Source of the DNA: Porphyromonadaceae bacterium UBA4262
Lineage (GTDB): Bacteria; Bacteroidota; Bacteroidia; Bacteroidales; Muribaculaceae
Direction: 5' to 3'
Length of the DNA stretch: 64,000 nucleotides
Assembly: GCA_002396085.1 (NCBI GenBank)
Contig: DGWI01000010.1
Coordinates: 1 to 64,000, forward strand
The notes under the pieces are model-generated. The model had not been told where the DNA came from. It saw only the letters and a program-made list of their open reading frames with translations, and made no database searches. Shown piece by piece: positions 36,575 through 46,178 of this stretch. Each line of letters opens with the position of its first letter. Position 1 is the first letter of the stretch. The translations under genes were made by a program, and so were the position numbers.

Positions 36575-36618
36575 GGCATTTTTTCTGAAAAACCGATTGT
36601 GATATAAGGAATAATTAC

Positions 36619-36626
36619 TATTTTTG
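36619..36626 (+). promoter_or_regulatory. -7 box of the beta-propeller gene
   Basis: TATTTTTG fits TAnnTTTG and lies 21 bp before the ATG at 36648, divergent from the box at 36567. Confidence 0.5.
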
Positions 36627-36647
36627 TCAAAAATTTTTAGATTCTCT

Positions 36648-38165
36648 ATGACAATGACTAATAATTATCTGCACTTTTGGTGTTTGGCAGTAGCCATCTT
36701 TCTAGCAACCGCACATGCCCAAGCACAGCCACCCGTACATCACTCGCGCATCGGCGAGACCATGACCGCACAAGGCGGAGTGCTCACCATCACCAATGTG
36801 GGCAAGAAGCAGAACTTCGACTGGCGAGACACCGACACCCGCGACGAGGATGTGTTCTCGCCCAAGAGTGTCAACTTTCACCCCGACGGCTCGAAATACT
36901 ATGTCAACTCACTTGAAGGTTGTGCCACCGTGGTCTATGACCGTGAGACCAACCAGAAACTGAAGGTCATCAGCCATCGTCACGCCAGTGGCGAGGGACC
37001 ATTGTGGAACACACCCAGCGGCATCTATCGCTTCACTCACTATCCCAACGGCCAGCAGCGAGCCTTCAGCGGCAAACCGGTCGAGGCCACATTCTCGCAC
37101 GGCGGGCGCTATCTATGGGTACCCTACTATCGCCGCACGTTTGACCTCAATGCACAGGATCCCAGTGCCATCGCCATCATTGACACACGCGTCGACTCGA
37201 TTGTGCGCCTGATGGAGACCGGACCGCTGCCCAAGATGATCACCTGCAGCCACGACAACACTCTTATCGCCGTTACCCACTGGGGCAACAACACCATCGG
37301 ACTGATTGACATCACCGCTGCCGACCCCAAGCAGTGGCACCATCTGCCATACGTTGTGGTTGATCATGAACTGAAGCTGGACTTCAGCCTGACGCATGAA
37401 GTGAACCGCGATGCTCACAGCGGATTGCTGCTGCGCGGGACCGTGTTCACACCCGACGACCGCTACCTGCTGGTGGGCTGCATGGGCGGTGGTGGCATCG
37501 CCGTCATCGACATGAAGCCCGAACCACGCTATGTGGGCAAGATTGGTGGCATCAGCAACGCACGTCACCTGATTATCAACCACGGTTATCTCTATGCCAG
37601 CGTCAACGCCGCCGGACTGGTGCAGCGTGTGCCACTCGACTCGGTCATCAGTGCCATTGAGCATCGCCAGGGCAGTGCCATCAGTTTGCGCGGTTGGCAG
37701 GTGTGTAAGGTGGGCGGCGGCGCACGCACCATCGAGGCCTCGCCCAGCGGCCGATATGTGTTTGCTGCCTGCAACTCGGCCAGTGCGCTCTATGTGGTCG
37801 ACACCGAGCGCATGCGTGCCATTGGCCAAATCACAGTCGACTCCTATCCCGTTGGGCTAGATATCAGCCAGGATGGACGATTCTTGGTAGTCACCTCGCA
37901 GGCTCGCAGTGGTCACGGCGGCAATGCCGTCAACCTGTATCGCGTTGACTATGCCGACTTGCTCGAAGCCAAGGCTTATCACGAGAACCTCGCCAGCATG
38001 ACCACTACCCCACCCGACTCCATCCAAGTCGCACCCGACAGCAACGAGCCATCGTCCAGCACAGGAGGTTGGTGGCAGTGGCTCAGCGACAACGCTCTGG
38101 TGGCTGGCACCATAGCCGGCATCATTGCGCTGCTGCTCGCAGGCTGGCTGTTCGTCAAACGATAA
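36648..38165 (+). CDS. YncE-like beta-propeller protein with C-terminal membrane anchor
   Basis: About 505 residues. After a signal peptide (to AHAQA) comes a seven-bladed-propeller-type region of YncE/NHL-like repeats (VNFHPDGSKYYVNS, GGRYLWVPYY, DDRYLLVGCMGG, PSGRYVFAACNS, DGRFLVVTSQA). A Ser/Thr/Pro-rich linker leads to a C-terminal transmembrane helix (LVAGTIAGIIALLLAGWLFV). It is probably held in the inner membrane facing the periplasm. The function is unknown. The longer open frame would need a TTG start. Confidence 0.85.
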   Translation: MTMTNNYLHFWCLAVAIFLATAHAQAQPPVHHSRIGETMTAQGGVLTITNVGKKQNFDWRDTDTRDEDVFSPKSVNFHPDGSKYYVNSLEGCATVVYDRETNQKLKVISHRHASGEGPLWNTPSGIYRFTHYPNGQQRAFSGKPVEATFSHGGRYLWVPYYRRTFDLNAQDPSAIAIIDTRVDSIVRLMETGPLPKMITCSHDNTLIAVTHWGNNTIGLIDITAADPKQWHHLPYVVVDHELKLDFSLTHEVNRDAHSGLLLRGTVFTPDDRYLLVGCMGGGGIAVIDMKPEPRYVGKIGGISNARHLIINHGYLYASVNAAGLVQRVPLDSVISAIEHRQGSAISLRGWQVCKVGGGARTIEASPSGRYVFAACNSASALYVVDTERMRAIGQITVDSYPVGLDISQDGRFLVVTSQARSGHGGNAVNLYRVDYADLLEAKAYHENLASMTTTPPDSIQVAPDSNEPSSSTGGWWQWLSDNALVAGTIAGIIALLLAGWLFVKR

Positions 38166-38215
38166 TACACTCACACAAAATCTTGTTTCAATTCAATTAC
38201 CACATAATTCTGAAA

Positions 38216-40672
38216 ATGAAGAAAAAACTGATCTTAACCTTCTTGCTATTATTAACAACACTGACAGGGCAAATGCATGCCCAGAGTGACACTTATCTTG
38301 ATTTCCTGTACGATGGCATGCCGTTGCCTGACCGCACTGACTATAGCCGCACATTCTATGAGCACAATGTGGCAATGTCGTTGCAAGCGCGGCGCGAGAT
38401 GCCATGGGGCAAACAAGTGCCTGAGCGGGAGTTCAAGCACTTTGTGCTGCCCGTGCGTGTCAACAATGAGCACTTGGACAACAGCCGCGAGGTCTTCTAC
38501 AACTATCTCAAGCCACGCGTCCAGGGCATGACCATGAGCCAGGCCGCACTTGAGGTCAACCATTGGTGTCACGAGCACGTCACCTATCGGCCCAGCGATG
38601 CACGCACCAGCAGTCCACTAGCCACGGTGCGCACAGCATACGGTCGCTGCGGCGAGGAGTCAACCCTGCTGGTGGCTGCTCTGCGCTCGGTAGCCATCCC
38701 TGCTCGCCAGGTTTACACGCCCCGCTGGGCGCATACCGATGATAACCATGCTTGGGTCGAGGCTTGGGTCGACGGGGCATGGCACTTCATGGGTGCCTGC
38801 GAGCCCGAGCCGGTGCTGGACTTGGGTTGGTTCAACGAGAGCGCAAGTCGCGCCATGCTCATGCACACCAAGGTGTTTGGCAAGCATTATGATGGCCCCG
38901 AGGAGGTGGTAAGCCAGACCGATTGTTACACCGAAATCAACGTCACTGACAACTATGCCCGCACAGCCCGCATAGATGTCACTGTGCTGGATGAGCGGGG
39001 CCGTCCTGCCGACGGGGCACTGGTCGAGTTCAAGCTCTATAACTATGCTGAATTCTACACTGTGGCCATGAAGGCCGCCGACCGCGAGGGCCGCACATGG
39101 CTCACTGCCGGACTGGGCGACCTGCTAGTCTGGGCATCAAAGGGTGGTCAGATGGCCGTCAAGCAAGTGAGTGTGGGCCGTGATGACCATGTCACACTGC
39201 ACCTAGGCCAGGATGCATTACCCGAGGCTGTAGCCTATGAGGTCGTTCCTCCTGCCAGTGGCGGAGTGCTTCCACAAGTGAGTGACGAGCAGCGAGCCGA
39301 GAACAACCGCCGACTGGCTGTTGAGGACAGCATCCGCCATGCCTATGAGGCAACCATGCCCGTCGAGGCTTGGCGTGGCAACCATGCCACCATCAAGCGC
39401 TTCATCGACGAGGCTCCCAACAAGTTGATGGCCGAGAAACTGCTCAGTGTCATCTCGGACAAGGACTTGCGCGACATTGAGTTGGCTGTGCTCAAGGATA
39501 ATCAGGTGGCTCGCATCGACACCAGCGATATCTACTTGCGCTATGTGCTCAACCCGCGTGTCGAGAACGAGTGGCTCACCCCCTACAAGGCCTCGTTGCG
39601 ACAATTGCTTGGCGACCTCAAGAGCCCGGTGGACTTAATCGGATGGTGCAACAAGAATATCACTGTCGAGACCGAATGGCGGTCGGATGACGGGCACCTG
39701 CATGGAAGCAACCCACAGGGGCTGCGCATGGAACCCCTGAGTGTGTTCCGTGAGGGCAAGACCGATGAACTGGGTCGCAAAATCTTCTTCGTCTCAGCGG
39801 CTCGCAGCCTGGGCTGGCCGGCACGCATCAACGAGGTGGACGGACGCTTGCAATACTACCACAAAGGCCACTGGCAAGACGTGACCTTTGGCAAGAAGGC
39901 TACGACCAAGGTCAATGCACCTACGCATCAGTTGGAACTGACCTATAATAATCCGTCACCATTTGTCGATGACCCGAAGTACTATATCCACTTCACGCTA
40001 AGCAGCATTAAGGATGGACGTGCCAGTCTGCTCACCTATCCCGAGGATGGCACCTGGGCCAACACCTTCAAACAGGGAGTTCAACTCGAACCTGGCGACT
40101 ACTTACTCACAACGGGCACGCGCATGGCTAGCGGCAAGGTGCTTGCAAAACTGAGCCGATTCACCATTGACAAGTACGACACATCGCTGGGGCTGCAACT
40201 GCTCGAGGATCAAGAGGATGTGAAGGTCATTGGCAGTGTTAATGCCGAGAATCTATACTACGACATGGCCAGTGATGCGTCGCGCAGCCTGCTCTCGACC
40301 ACAGGCCGTGGCTATTATATTGTGGCCATTGTGGCACCCAACCACGAACCCACCAACCACACGCTGCGCGACATCAGTGCCTACAAGCAGGAGTTTGAAC
40401 GCTGGGGCCGCAAGATGGTGTTGCTGTTCGAGAGCGAGGACGCGGCACGGCGGTTCAATCGCGAGGAGTTCGTGGAATTGCCATCCAATGTGGTGTGGGG
40501 CATCGACACCCATGGCGCAATTCTCAACGAGATACGAGAGAACATGAAGTTGACAAGCGATGCGCTGCCGTTGTTCCTGGTGTGCGACACGTTCAACCGC
40601 GTGGTTCACATCCAGCAGGGCTACACCATCAACCTGGGCGAACAACTTCTCAAGGTCATCAAGAAATTGTAA
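38216..40672 (+). CDS. Transglutaminase-like exported protein
   Basis: This 818-residue protein has a signal peptide (MKKKLILTFLLLLTTLTGQMHA) and a transglutaminase-like domain around residues 130-230 with the catalytic cysteine in GRCGEES and the histidine in DDNHAWVEAW. Beta-rich domains and a thioredoxin-like C-terminal region follow. In bacteria such domains are usually proteases or amidases. It lies 50 bp after the beta-propeller gene and 65 bp before a DmpA-type peptidase, which suggests a peptide-processing group. Confidence 0.85.
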   Translation: MKKKLILTFLLLLTTLTGQMHAQSDTYLDFLYDGMPLPDRTDYSRTFYEHNVAMSLQARREMPWGKQVPEREFKHFVLPVRVNNEHLDNSREVFYNYLKPRVQGMTMSQAALEVNHWCHEHVTYRPSDARTSSPLATVRTAYGRCGEESTLLVAALRSVAIPARQVYTPRWAHTDDNHAWVEAWVDGAWHFMGACEPEPVLDLGWFNESASRAMLMHTKVFGKHYDGPEEVVSQTDCYTEINVTDNYARTARIDVTVLDERGRPADGALVEFKLYNYAEFYTVAMKAADREGRTWLTAGLGDLLVWASKGGQMAVKQVSVGRDDHVTLHLGQDALPEAVAYEVVPPASGGVLPQVSDEQRAENNRRLAVEDSIRHAYEATMPVEAWRGNHATIKRFIDEAPNKLMAEKLLSVISDKDLRDIELAVLKDNQVARIDTSDIYLRYVLNPRVENEWLTPYKASLRQLLGDLKSPVDLIGWCNKNITVETEWRSDDGHLHGSNPQGLRMEPLSVFREGKTDELGRKIFFVSAARSLGWPARINEVDGRLQYYHKGHWQDVTFGKKATTKVNAPTHQLELTYNNPSPFVDDPKYYIHFTLSSIKDGRASLLTYPEDGTWANTFKQGVQLEPGDYLLTTGTRMASGKVLAKLSRFTIDKYDTSLGLQLLEDQEDVKVIGSVNAENLYYDMASDASRSLLSTTGRGYYIVAIVAPNHEPTNHTLRDISAYKQEFERWGRKMVLLFESEDAARRFNREEFVELPSNVVWGIDTHGAILNEIRENMKLTSDALPLFLVCDTFNRVVHIQQGYTINLGEQLLKVIKKL

Positions 40673-40737
40673 AGTTTTATATTAGAGCATTAAACCTAGA
40701 TGATCTAGAAAATCTAGAAAGTCTAGATAACCAGAAA

Positions 40738-41862
40738 ATGAAAGGGATGAGACGACTCGCTATATTCATGACAGTGGCAGTAACATTGTCGCTATCGGCA
40801 CAGCACAAGACGCTGCGGGAGTGGGGATTTGCGACAGGCATCTTCCAGACGGGAGCAAACAATGCCATCACCGATGTGCCGGGCGTGACCGTGGGGCACG
40901 TCACCTGCATCGAGGGCGACAGCATCCGCACCGGTGTGACGGCAATTGTGCCGCATCAAGGCAACATATTTCGCAACAAGGTGCCTGCAGCCATCTATGT
41001 GGGCAACGGGTTCGGCAAACTGGCGGGAGTGACTCAGGTGCGTGAACTGGGCAACATCGAGACCCCCATCGTGCTCACCAACACACTGAGCGTGGCGGCA
41101 GGCATCGAGGGGCTGGTGCGCTACACACTCGCCCAGCCGGGCAACGAGAGTGTGCGCTCGGTCAACGCCGTGGTGGGCGAGACCAACGACGGCGGGTTGA
41201 ACAAGATTCAGCAGATGCATGTCACGCCCCAGATGGTCATCGAGGCGATCGACCGCGCGCATGGCGGCCCTGTCGAGCAGGGCTGCGTGGGGGCTGGCAC
41301 GGGCACCGTGTGTTTCGGGTTCAAGGGCGGCATCGGCACATCGTCGCGCGTGTTGCCCCAGTCGCTGGGCGGCTACACCATCGGTGTGCTGGCACAGACC
41401 AACTATGGCGGCATCCTCGAGATTGACGGCGTGCAGGTGGGGCAGCGGTTGGGCAAGTTTGCCTATTCCGACCATGTCAACCGCAGTCAGGACACGGATG
41501 GCTCGTGCATGATGGTGGTCATCACCGATGCGCCGCTCGACGCCCGTAACCTTGAGCGTGTCGCCAAGCGCGCCATGATGGGGCTGGCCAAGACCGGCGG
41601 CATCGCCTCGAACGGCAGTGGCGACTATGTCATCGCCCTGTCAGTAGCCCCGCAGAACCTGATACCCGTCGATGCCAAGCGACTCACCACCACTGTGCTG
41701 GCCAACGACGAGATGTCGCCCCTGTTTGCCGCCACCATCGAGGCCACCGCCGAGGCCCTGTGGAACTCGCTCTTCATGGCCGAGTCGATGACCGGCTACC
41801 GCGGCAAGCGCGTCGAAGCCCTGCCCGTCGACCGCGTCCTCGACCTCCTGCGCCACCGCTGA
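40738..41862 (+). CDS. DmpA-type (P1 family) aminopeptidase
   Basis: About 374 residues. The N-terminus has a short signal-like segment (RRLAIFMTVAVTLSLSA). The body matches the DmpA/P1 Ntn-hydrolase family: NAITDVPGVTVGH near the start, NAVVGETNDGGLN, GTGTVCFGFKGGIGT, and the self-cleavage segment IASNGSGDYVIALS with the nucleophilic serine. It should remove N-terminal residues or beta-peptides outside the cytoplasm. Short TCTAGA-like repeats lie in the leader at 40698-40735. Confidence 0.92.
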   Translation: MKGMRRLAIFMTVAVTLSLSAQHKTLREWGFATGIFQTGANNAITDVPGVTVGHVTCIEGDSIRTGVTAIVPHQGNIFRNKVPAAIYVGNGFGKLAGVTQVRELGNIETPIVLTNTLSVAAGIEGLVRYTLAQPGNESVRSVNAVVGETNDGGLNKIQQMHVTPQMVIEAIDRAHGGPVEQGCVGAGTGTVCFGFKGGIGTSSRVLPQSLGGYTIGVLAQTNYGGILEIDGVQVGQRLGKFAYSDHVNRSQDTDGSCMMVVITDAPLDARNLERVAKRAMMGLAKTGGIASNGSGDYVIALSVAPQNLIPVDAKRLTTTVLANDEMSPLFAATIEATAEALWNSLFMAESMTGYRGKRVEALPVDRVLDLLRHR

Positions 41863-41878
41863 TTTGTAAAAAGTTCCC

Positions 41879-42469
41879 CTAAACAAAGGCTGCAATCAAG
41901 GCGTTTTGGAGGGAGCGTAGTCGGGTGGTGGTGGCATGCTGGCCGGGGATGAGGATAGCGATGCGCAGACTTTCAGTGTCAATGGTGTGTGTGACGGCAG
42001 AGGCATCAAGTTGATGAATATCAGTGTTGTCCAATGCCGTATTCATGTGCTCAACGATGTTGTCTATTGCCTCTTCGTGTGGTGTATCATCAGGCAGCTT
42101 GCGACTAAAGGAGACCTCAACGTCGGCGGTAGTGCTTAACAGCCAACTATATTTGGGTTGAACCAATTGGTAGTGCACGACCAGTCCTTCGGTTTCAACT
42201 TTGTCACCATCAAACTCATACGGAAAAATCATCACATCAGCACTATCCCCAACAATTGAATAAGCATAGTCACCTGCCACTCGCTTCATCAGTCGCTGAA
42301 ACTGCTGATGAAACGTGTTATTGCCTATCCACCATGAAATGACAAAAATGGCAAGTACAAACAGAGCCAGTGCAAGCCACGACATCGAACCATAATACAC
42401 CCACAGCAAAAGCAATCCCATGTACAGGCCTAATGCAATGAGCCCTTTAACCTCAACATACTGCTTCAT
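41879..42469 (-). CDS. Hypothetical two-helix membrane protein
   Basis: This 196-residue protein has two hydrophobic helices near the N-terminus (LIALGLYMGLLLLWVYYG and WLALALFVLAIFVISWWIG) and a soluble C-terminal domain with no motif I can name. The start at 42469 is 13 bp downstream of the DUF4143 ATPase stop, so the two may share a transcript. Its last 26 codons are duplicated at 44331-44408 with only synonymous differences. Confidence 0.7.
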   Translation of the reverse strand: MKQYVEVKGLIALGLYMGLLLLWVYYGSMSWLALALFVLAIFVISWWIGNNTFHQQFQRLMKRVAGDYAYSIVGDSADVMIFPYEFDGDKVETEGLVVHYQLVQPKYSWLLSTTADVEVSFSRKLPDDTPHEEAIDNIVEHMNTALDNTDIHQLDASAVTHTIDTESLRIAILIPGQHATTTRLRSLQNALIAAFV

Positions 42470-42482
42470 ACATCTCAATTAC

Positions 42483-43820
42483 TTATCGCTCGCGCAGAAA
42501 GCGGCGCAGTGCAAAGGTCATAAAATAAGGTATCGTATAGAAATGTCCGTCGAACCCGAGATTTTTGTCGCACAACTTGATGCCATAGTGAATGTCATTG
42601 TATTTCCCACCGTGGTCAACCAAGTTTCGCAACGAACGCGTAGCACCATCAGTAGCCTTGACCTCGATAGGCACTAGGGAGTCTCGGTCACGCACAAAGA
42701 AATCCATTTCAAGTGTTGACTTCTCGTTGCGATAATAGTAGAGTTCGTAGCCTTGCTTGACCAGCATGTCGCCCACTATATTCTCATAGATTGCCCCCTT
42801 ATAGGTACCCAAATTACGGTTAACACGCAAATCCTCCTGCGCCTCATCGTCAAGCGACGCGATGAGCAGCCCCGTGTCCTTAAAGTAGATTTTAAATGCC
42901 AGTGGGTTGTAGTTACCCTTCAGTGGCAGTTCGGGCACATCCATGCAATAGCACACATTGACGATGCCTGCGTCTTTCAGCCAATCAACAGTTCCGACAT
43001 ATTCTCGATTGCGTGCGCCATGAGCAATCTTGCTGATTTGGAATTTCTTGTTCTCCTTGCCCAGAAATACACTGATGTGATGATAGATACTTTTGACTTT
43101 CGCTTTGTCCAGTCCTTGCGCATACTTTGTGATATCTTCCTCATAATCAAGCAACAACTGTCGCTGCATGGCCAGTGTGTTCGTGAAATTCTTCTGGGTT
43201 ACAAAGGATTGGACAATAGCTGGCATGCCACCGATTGTGACATAATCGCGAAAGGCACTCATCATTGCCTGCATCTGAAGCGCACTAAATGGTTTCAAAG
43301 CGAGCAGATGTCCATAAAGGTCATCAATCTGTGTATCGCTATAGCCCAGTGCCCACAGGAACTCCTCAAAGTCGAGCGACATCATCTCGCAATCCTGCTT
43401 GTAGCCAACGCTGTTCGACTCAATCTCATGATAATTAATGCCCATCATCGATCCGGAACAAATCACATCATAACGCCCGTCAAGTTTAAAGGGCTTGAGG
43501 CTGGTGGCACAGTTGGGACAATCCTGCATCTCGTCAAAAAAAATGAGTGTTTCATTAGGCACGAGTTGCCAGGTGGGGTCAATCAACGTGATATTCTTAA
43601 CAATGGCATCAACCCCGAAGCCATCGTCAAATATTCGGCGATATTGCGGCTGCAGGGCGAAGTTGATAGCCACCACATGCTTATAATTAGCTTGAGCAAA
43701 CTGCATGATGGTGAAAGTCTTGCCCACCTGCCTCGCACCACGCACAACCAGTGGCAACCGTTCAGGATTAGACTTCCAGTCGGTTAGCAGTTTTTCCATT
43801 TTGCGCTTCAGAAATTTCAT
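42483..43820 (-). CDS. AAA_14/DUF4143 ATPase
   Basis: This 445-residue protein has an N-terminal P-loop domain with Walker A GARQVGKT (28-35) and Walker B LIFFDEMQDC, and a C-terminal DUF4143 domain with FFVRDRDSLVPIEVKA, which resembles a PD-(D/E)xK nuclease-like fold. This family is widespread in gut Bacteroidales, often in several copies. Its role is unclear; defence or mobile-element links have been suggested. Three 32-bp spaced repeats lie directly upstream (43856-43932). Confidence 0.9.
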   Translation of the reverse strand: MKFLKRKMEKLLTDWKSNPERLPLVVRGARQVGKTFTIMQFAQANYKHVVAINFALQPQYRRIFDDGFGVDAIVKNITLIDPTWQLVPNETLIFFDEMQDCPNCATSLKPFKLDGRYDVICSGSMMGINYHEIESNSVGYKQDCEMMSLDFEEFLWALGYSDTQIDDLYGHLLALKPFSALQMQAMMSAFRDYVTIGGMPAIVQSFVTQKNFTNTLAMQRQLLLDYEEDITKYAQGLDKAKVKSIYHHISVFLGKENKKFQISKIAHGARNREYVGTVDWLKDAGIVNVCYCMDVPELPLKGNYNPLAFKIYFKDTGLLIASLDDEAQEDLRVNRNLGTYKGAIYENIVGDMLVKQGYELYYYRNEKSTLEMDFFVRDRDSLVPIEVKATDGATRSLRNLVDHGGKYNDIHYGIKLCDKNLGFDGHFYTIPYFMTFALRRFLRER

Positions 43821-43849
43821 ATCAACTTGATTTTGAGCGCAAAATTACA

Positions 43850-43932
43850 ACAAAATCACAAAATTCCAAAGTTTTTAGCTAGAAAAATCACAAAATTCCA
43901 TGCGTTTTTGGGCGAAAAATCACAAAATTCCA
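43850..43932. repeat. Three 32-bp-spaced direct repeats upstream of the DUF4143 gene
   Basis: The core TCACAAAATTCCA occurs at 43856, 43888 and 43920, exactly 32 bp apart, each preceded by an A-rich run and, for the last two, a TTTTT-containing spacer. They begin about 36 bp upstream of the ATPase start on its promoter side. This suggests an operator array or structured leader. Confidence 0.7.
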
Positions 43933-44330
43933 CCTATTGCAGGCCGAAAACTGCCCAGGCTGTGGCAGTGGCGGAATGGGGTGGGTTCTTTTTCCGCCAC
44001 TTTTAACGCTTTTGTTAACATTTTGCGTCGTGTTGGCAAGATAATACCCGCAAATGTTAAATGCTTTAACTTTTTACGGAAAATACATTCCCACAAAGGA
44101 AGCGAGACAACCCATTATCGCTACTCACCCCTCACCTAGCCTCTCCCCTGCCAGGGGAGAGGAACTGTGGCCGTCACGCTCCAGCCGCAAGATCTTTTCT
44201 TGCGGCGAAGCCCATCGCTCAAACACCGAGTGCAAGGAGCCTGACTGGATGGGGATGTTACCCAAGTCTATCAATGGATTTCGTGTCATTTCCTTAAATT
44301 TGCCTCAAAGCTACAAAATCTCCCCTTCAG
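43933..44330. other. Structured intergenic region
   Basis: This gene-free stretch holds two hairpins: an 11-bp stem at 44140-44162 (CTCTCCCCT arms) and a 9-bp stem at 44184-44206 (GCCGCAAGA arms). I see no convincing coding region. Open frames here are short, without family features. Confidence 0.5.
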
Positions 44331-44408
44331 CAAAGGCTGCAATCAAGGCGTTTTGGAGGGAGCGTAGTCGGGTGGTTGTGGCATGCTGGCCAGGGATGAG
44401 GATAGCGA
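44331..44408 (-). pseudogene. Duplicated tail of the two-helix membrane protein gene
   Basis: Seventy-eight bases match the 3' end of the gene at 41879-42469 (41884-41961) with two differences, both synonymous in that reading frame (ILIPGQHATTTRLRS...). An in-frame stop lies just upstream and no start is present, so this is a leftover of a paralogue, placed right after the acyltransferase gene. Confidence 0.75.
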
Positions 44409-44440
44409 AACAAACAAATCACTGAATTCCACCATTTGCC

Positions 44441-45475
44441 TCATCTCTTGCCCGTCAAGATGTAGTAGACCGAAGGCAATAGACGACGAAACACATATCC
44501 GACAGCGATACCCAGTGGTGCGACAATCAGCGGAGTGAGCACCACTGCAGCAAGATAGCCCCATTGGCTATTGCCCAACAGTGGTGGCATGGCTTTGACA
44601 ATGGTGTGCAACATAGGCTCGTGATAGAGGTAGATGAAGAACGTGAACTGACAGGCCAGCGCCAGCCACCGATGGTCGCTCAATCTGAAATCCTGCGGGA
44701 ATACCCAATCGTAGACACACCACAATGACACCAAACCGCACGAGATTTCAAGCACCTTGACATACTGCCAGGCCTCGTAATCATCCACTTGATGCCAGAC
44801 GGCCAGTGTCAAGAACAGCATGACGAATGCAACCACCAGTTGCCGAGGCAATCTGCTCAACTCGCCCAGAAAAAAACTGCCCGCCACAAACCAAATCGAT
44901 GCATACAAGAAACCCAACTGAGGAAACAGCATATATAGTGCCACCACCAACACGATGAGCCAGCGGTGCATGGTGTGTCGCAGATAGTAGAGCAATGGCG
45001 ACAAAGCAACGATAATGACCAGGTCGCGCATGAACCACAAGTGATAGGCCCAAGGCATGCCAGTGCCACTGTCGACAAACAGGCAGCGCAGCGTGTAGAG
45101 CAAGCCACCGTCCTGTGCCAGTGCCAGATAGTCGCGCTCGGACGTGGTGTGAAGCAGCAACTGCTTGAGCACCGGTTGCAAGGGATAGACAATCGCTGCG
45201 ATGACAAAGGGTATCAACAATGTCCAAACACGTTTCTTCATCTTGCCGAACACATCGCTCACACAGTCAATGCCACGAAAAAAAAGAAACCCCGAGATTG
45301 CATAAAACATGGGCACTGCGCACGGGCCAAAGACTCCAGCAATGCACTTGCGCCCCAGACTGGGCAACAGCATGGTCTGCCCCACACCATCGGCGAGGTT
45401 GGCATGGATATAGAACACAATGATTATTGCGATGAACGAAACGACCTTAATCTTGTCAGAGAGATATTGATTCAT
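44441..45475 (-). CDS. Acyltransferase-3 family membrane protein
   Basis: About 344 residues with roughly ten hydrophobic helices. The N-terminal FIAIIIVFYIHANL carries the conserved histidine, and PCAVPMFYAISGFLFF follows, as in OafA-type acyltransferases that add acetyl or similar groups to surface polysaccharides. Its ATG at 45475 overlaps the cutC stop (ATGA); the much longer open frame upstream is cutC read in another frame. Confidence 0.9.
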   Translation of the reverse strand: MNQYLSDKIKVVSFIAIIIVFYIHANLADGVGQTMLLPSLGRKCIAGVFGPCAVPMFYAISGFLFFRGIDCVSDVFGKMKKRVWTLLIPFVIAAIVYPLQPVLKQLLLHTTSERDYLALAQDGGLLYTLRCLFVDSGTGMPWAYHLWFMRDLVIIVALSPLLYYLRHTMHRWLIVLVVALYMLFPQLGFLYASIWFVAGSFFLGELSRLPRQLVVAFVMLFLTLAVWHQVDDYEAWQYVKVLEISCGLVSLWCVYDWVFPQDFRLSDHRWLALACQFTFFIYLYHEPMLHTIVKAMPPLLGNSQWGYLAAVVLTPLIVAPLGIAVGYVFRRLLPSVYYILTGKR

Positions 45476-46131
45476 GACAGACCAGAGAGGATTTGACGTA
45501 CGGTGTCGGGATTGGTTGTGCCCGTACCCGATGAGCAGGAGGCGTGGATCTCGTGGCAACCTGTACTGTCCAAGATATGGCAGGCATTGCCGGGATTGAC
45601 ACCGCCGCCGGGCATGATGATGATGCGGCCTGCGGCACGCTCGTTGAGCCTGCGCAACAGGTCGATGCCCTGAGTAGCAGATGGTTGTTGGCCCGAAGTG
45701 AGGATGCGGGAGCAACCCAAATCGATGATTTGCTCCAATGCAGTGAAGGGGTCGCGGCACACATCAAAGGCGCGGTGGAAGGTGAAGGGCTTGCCCTGTG
45801 CCGCAGCCACAAGGCTGCGCATGGCGGGCAGGTCGATGTGGCCGTCGGCAGTGAGTGCCCCACAGACGATGCCGTCGGCCCAGGGCAGCACCGCCTCGAT
45901 GTCGCGCACCATCACATCAACCTCATGACCATTGTAAACAAAATTGCCCTCGCGCAAACGGATGAGCACATGTACCTTCAGACCGGGGAAACGCTCACGC
46001 ACATGCTGCACCATGCCCACCGATGGTGTGAGGCCGTCGAGTGACAGTGCCGAGCACAACTCGATGCGCTCAGCTCCACCCTGCACGGCCGCTTCAACGC
46101 TGGCCAGATTACCTGCACAGACTTCTAACAT
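45472..46131 (-). CDS. cutC: CutC family protein
   Basis: This 219-residue TIM-barrel protein has the family signatures MLEVCAGNL at the start, GAERIELCSAL, LTPSVGMV, HVLIRLREGNFVY and FHRAFDVCRDP. CutC was linked to copper tolerance, but its reaction is still unsettled. It is somewhat shorter than the usual 240-250 residues. It is coupled to the acyltransferase by a 4-bp overlap. Confidence 0.9.
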   Translation of the reverse strand: MLEVCAGNLASVEAAVQGGAERIELCSALSLDGLTPSVGMVQHVRERFPGLKVHVLIRLREGNFVYNGHEVDVMVRDIEAVLPWADGIVCGALTADGHIDLPAMRSLVAAAQGKPFTFHRAFDVCRDPFTALEQIIDLGCSRILTSGQQPSATQGIDLLRRLNERAAGRIIIMPGGGVNPGNACHILDSTGCHEIHASCSSGTGTTNPDTVRQILSGLS

Positions 46132-46178
46132 GATTTGTAAATTTGAGAATTGGATATTGAGACTATCTTGCCGATGGT

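Noticed and set aside
43856..43932. The 32-bp repeats read as a CRISPR array
   Set aside because: Only three units with short cores and AT-rich similar spacers; no cas genes.
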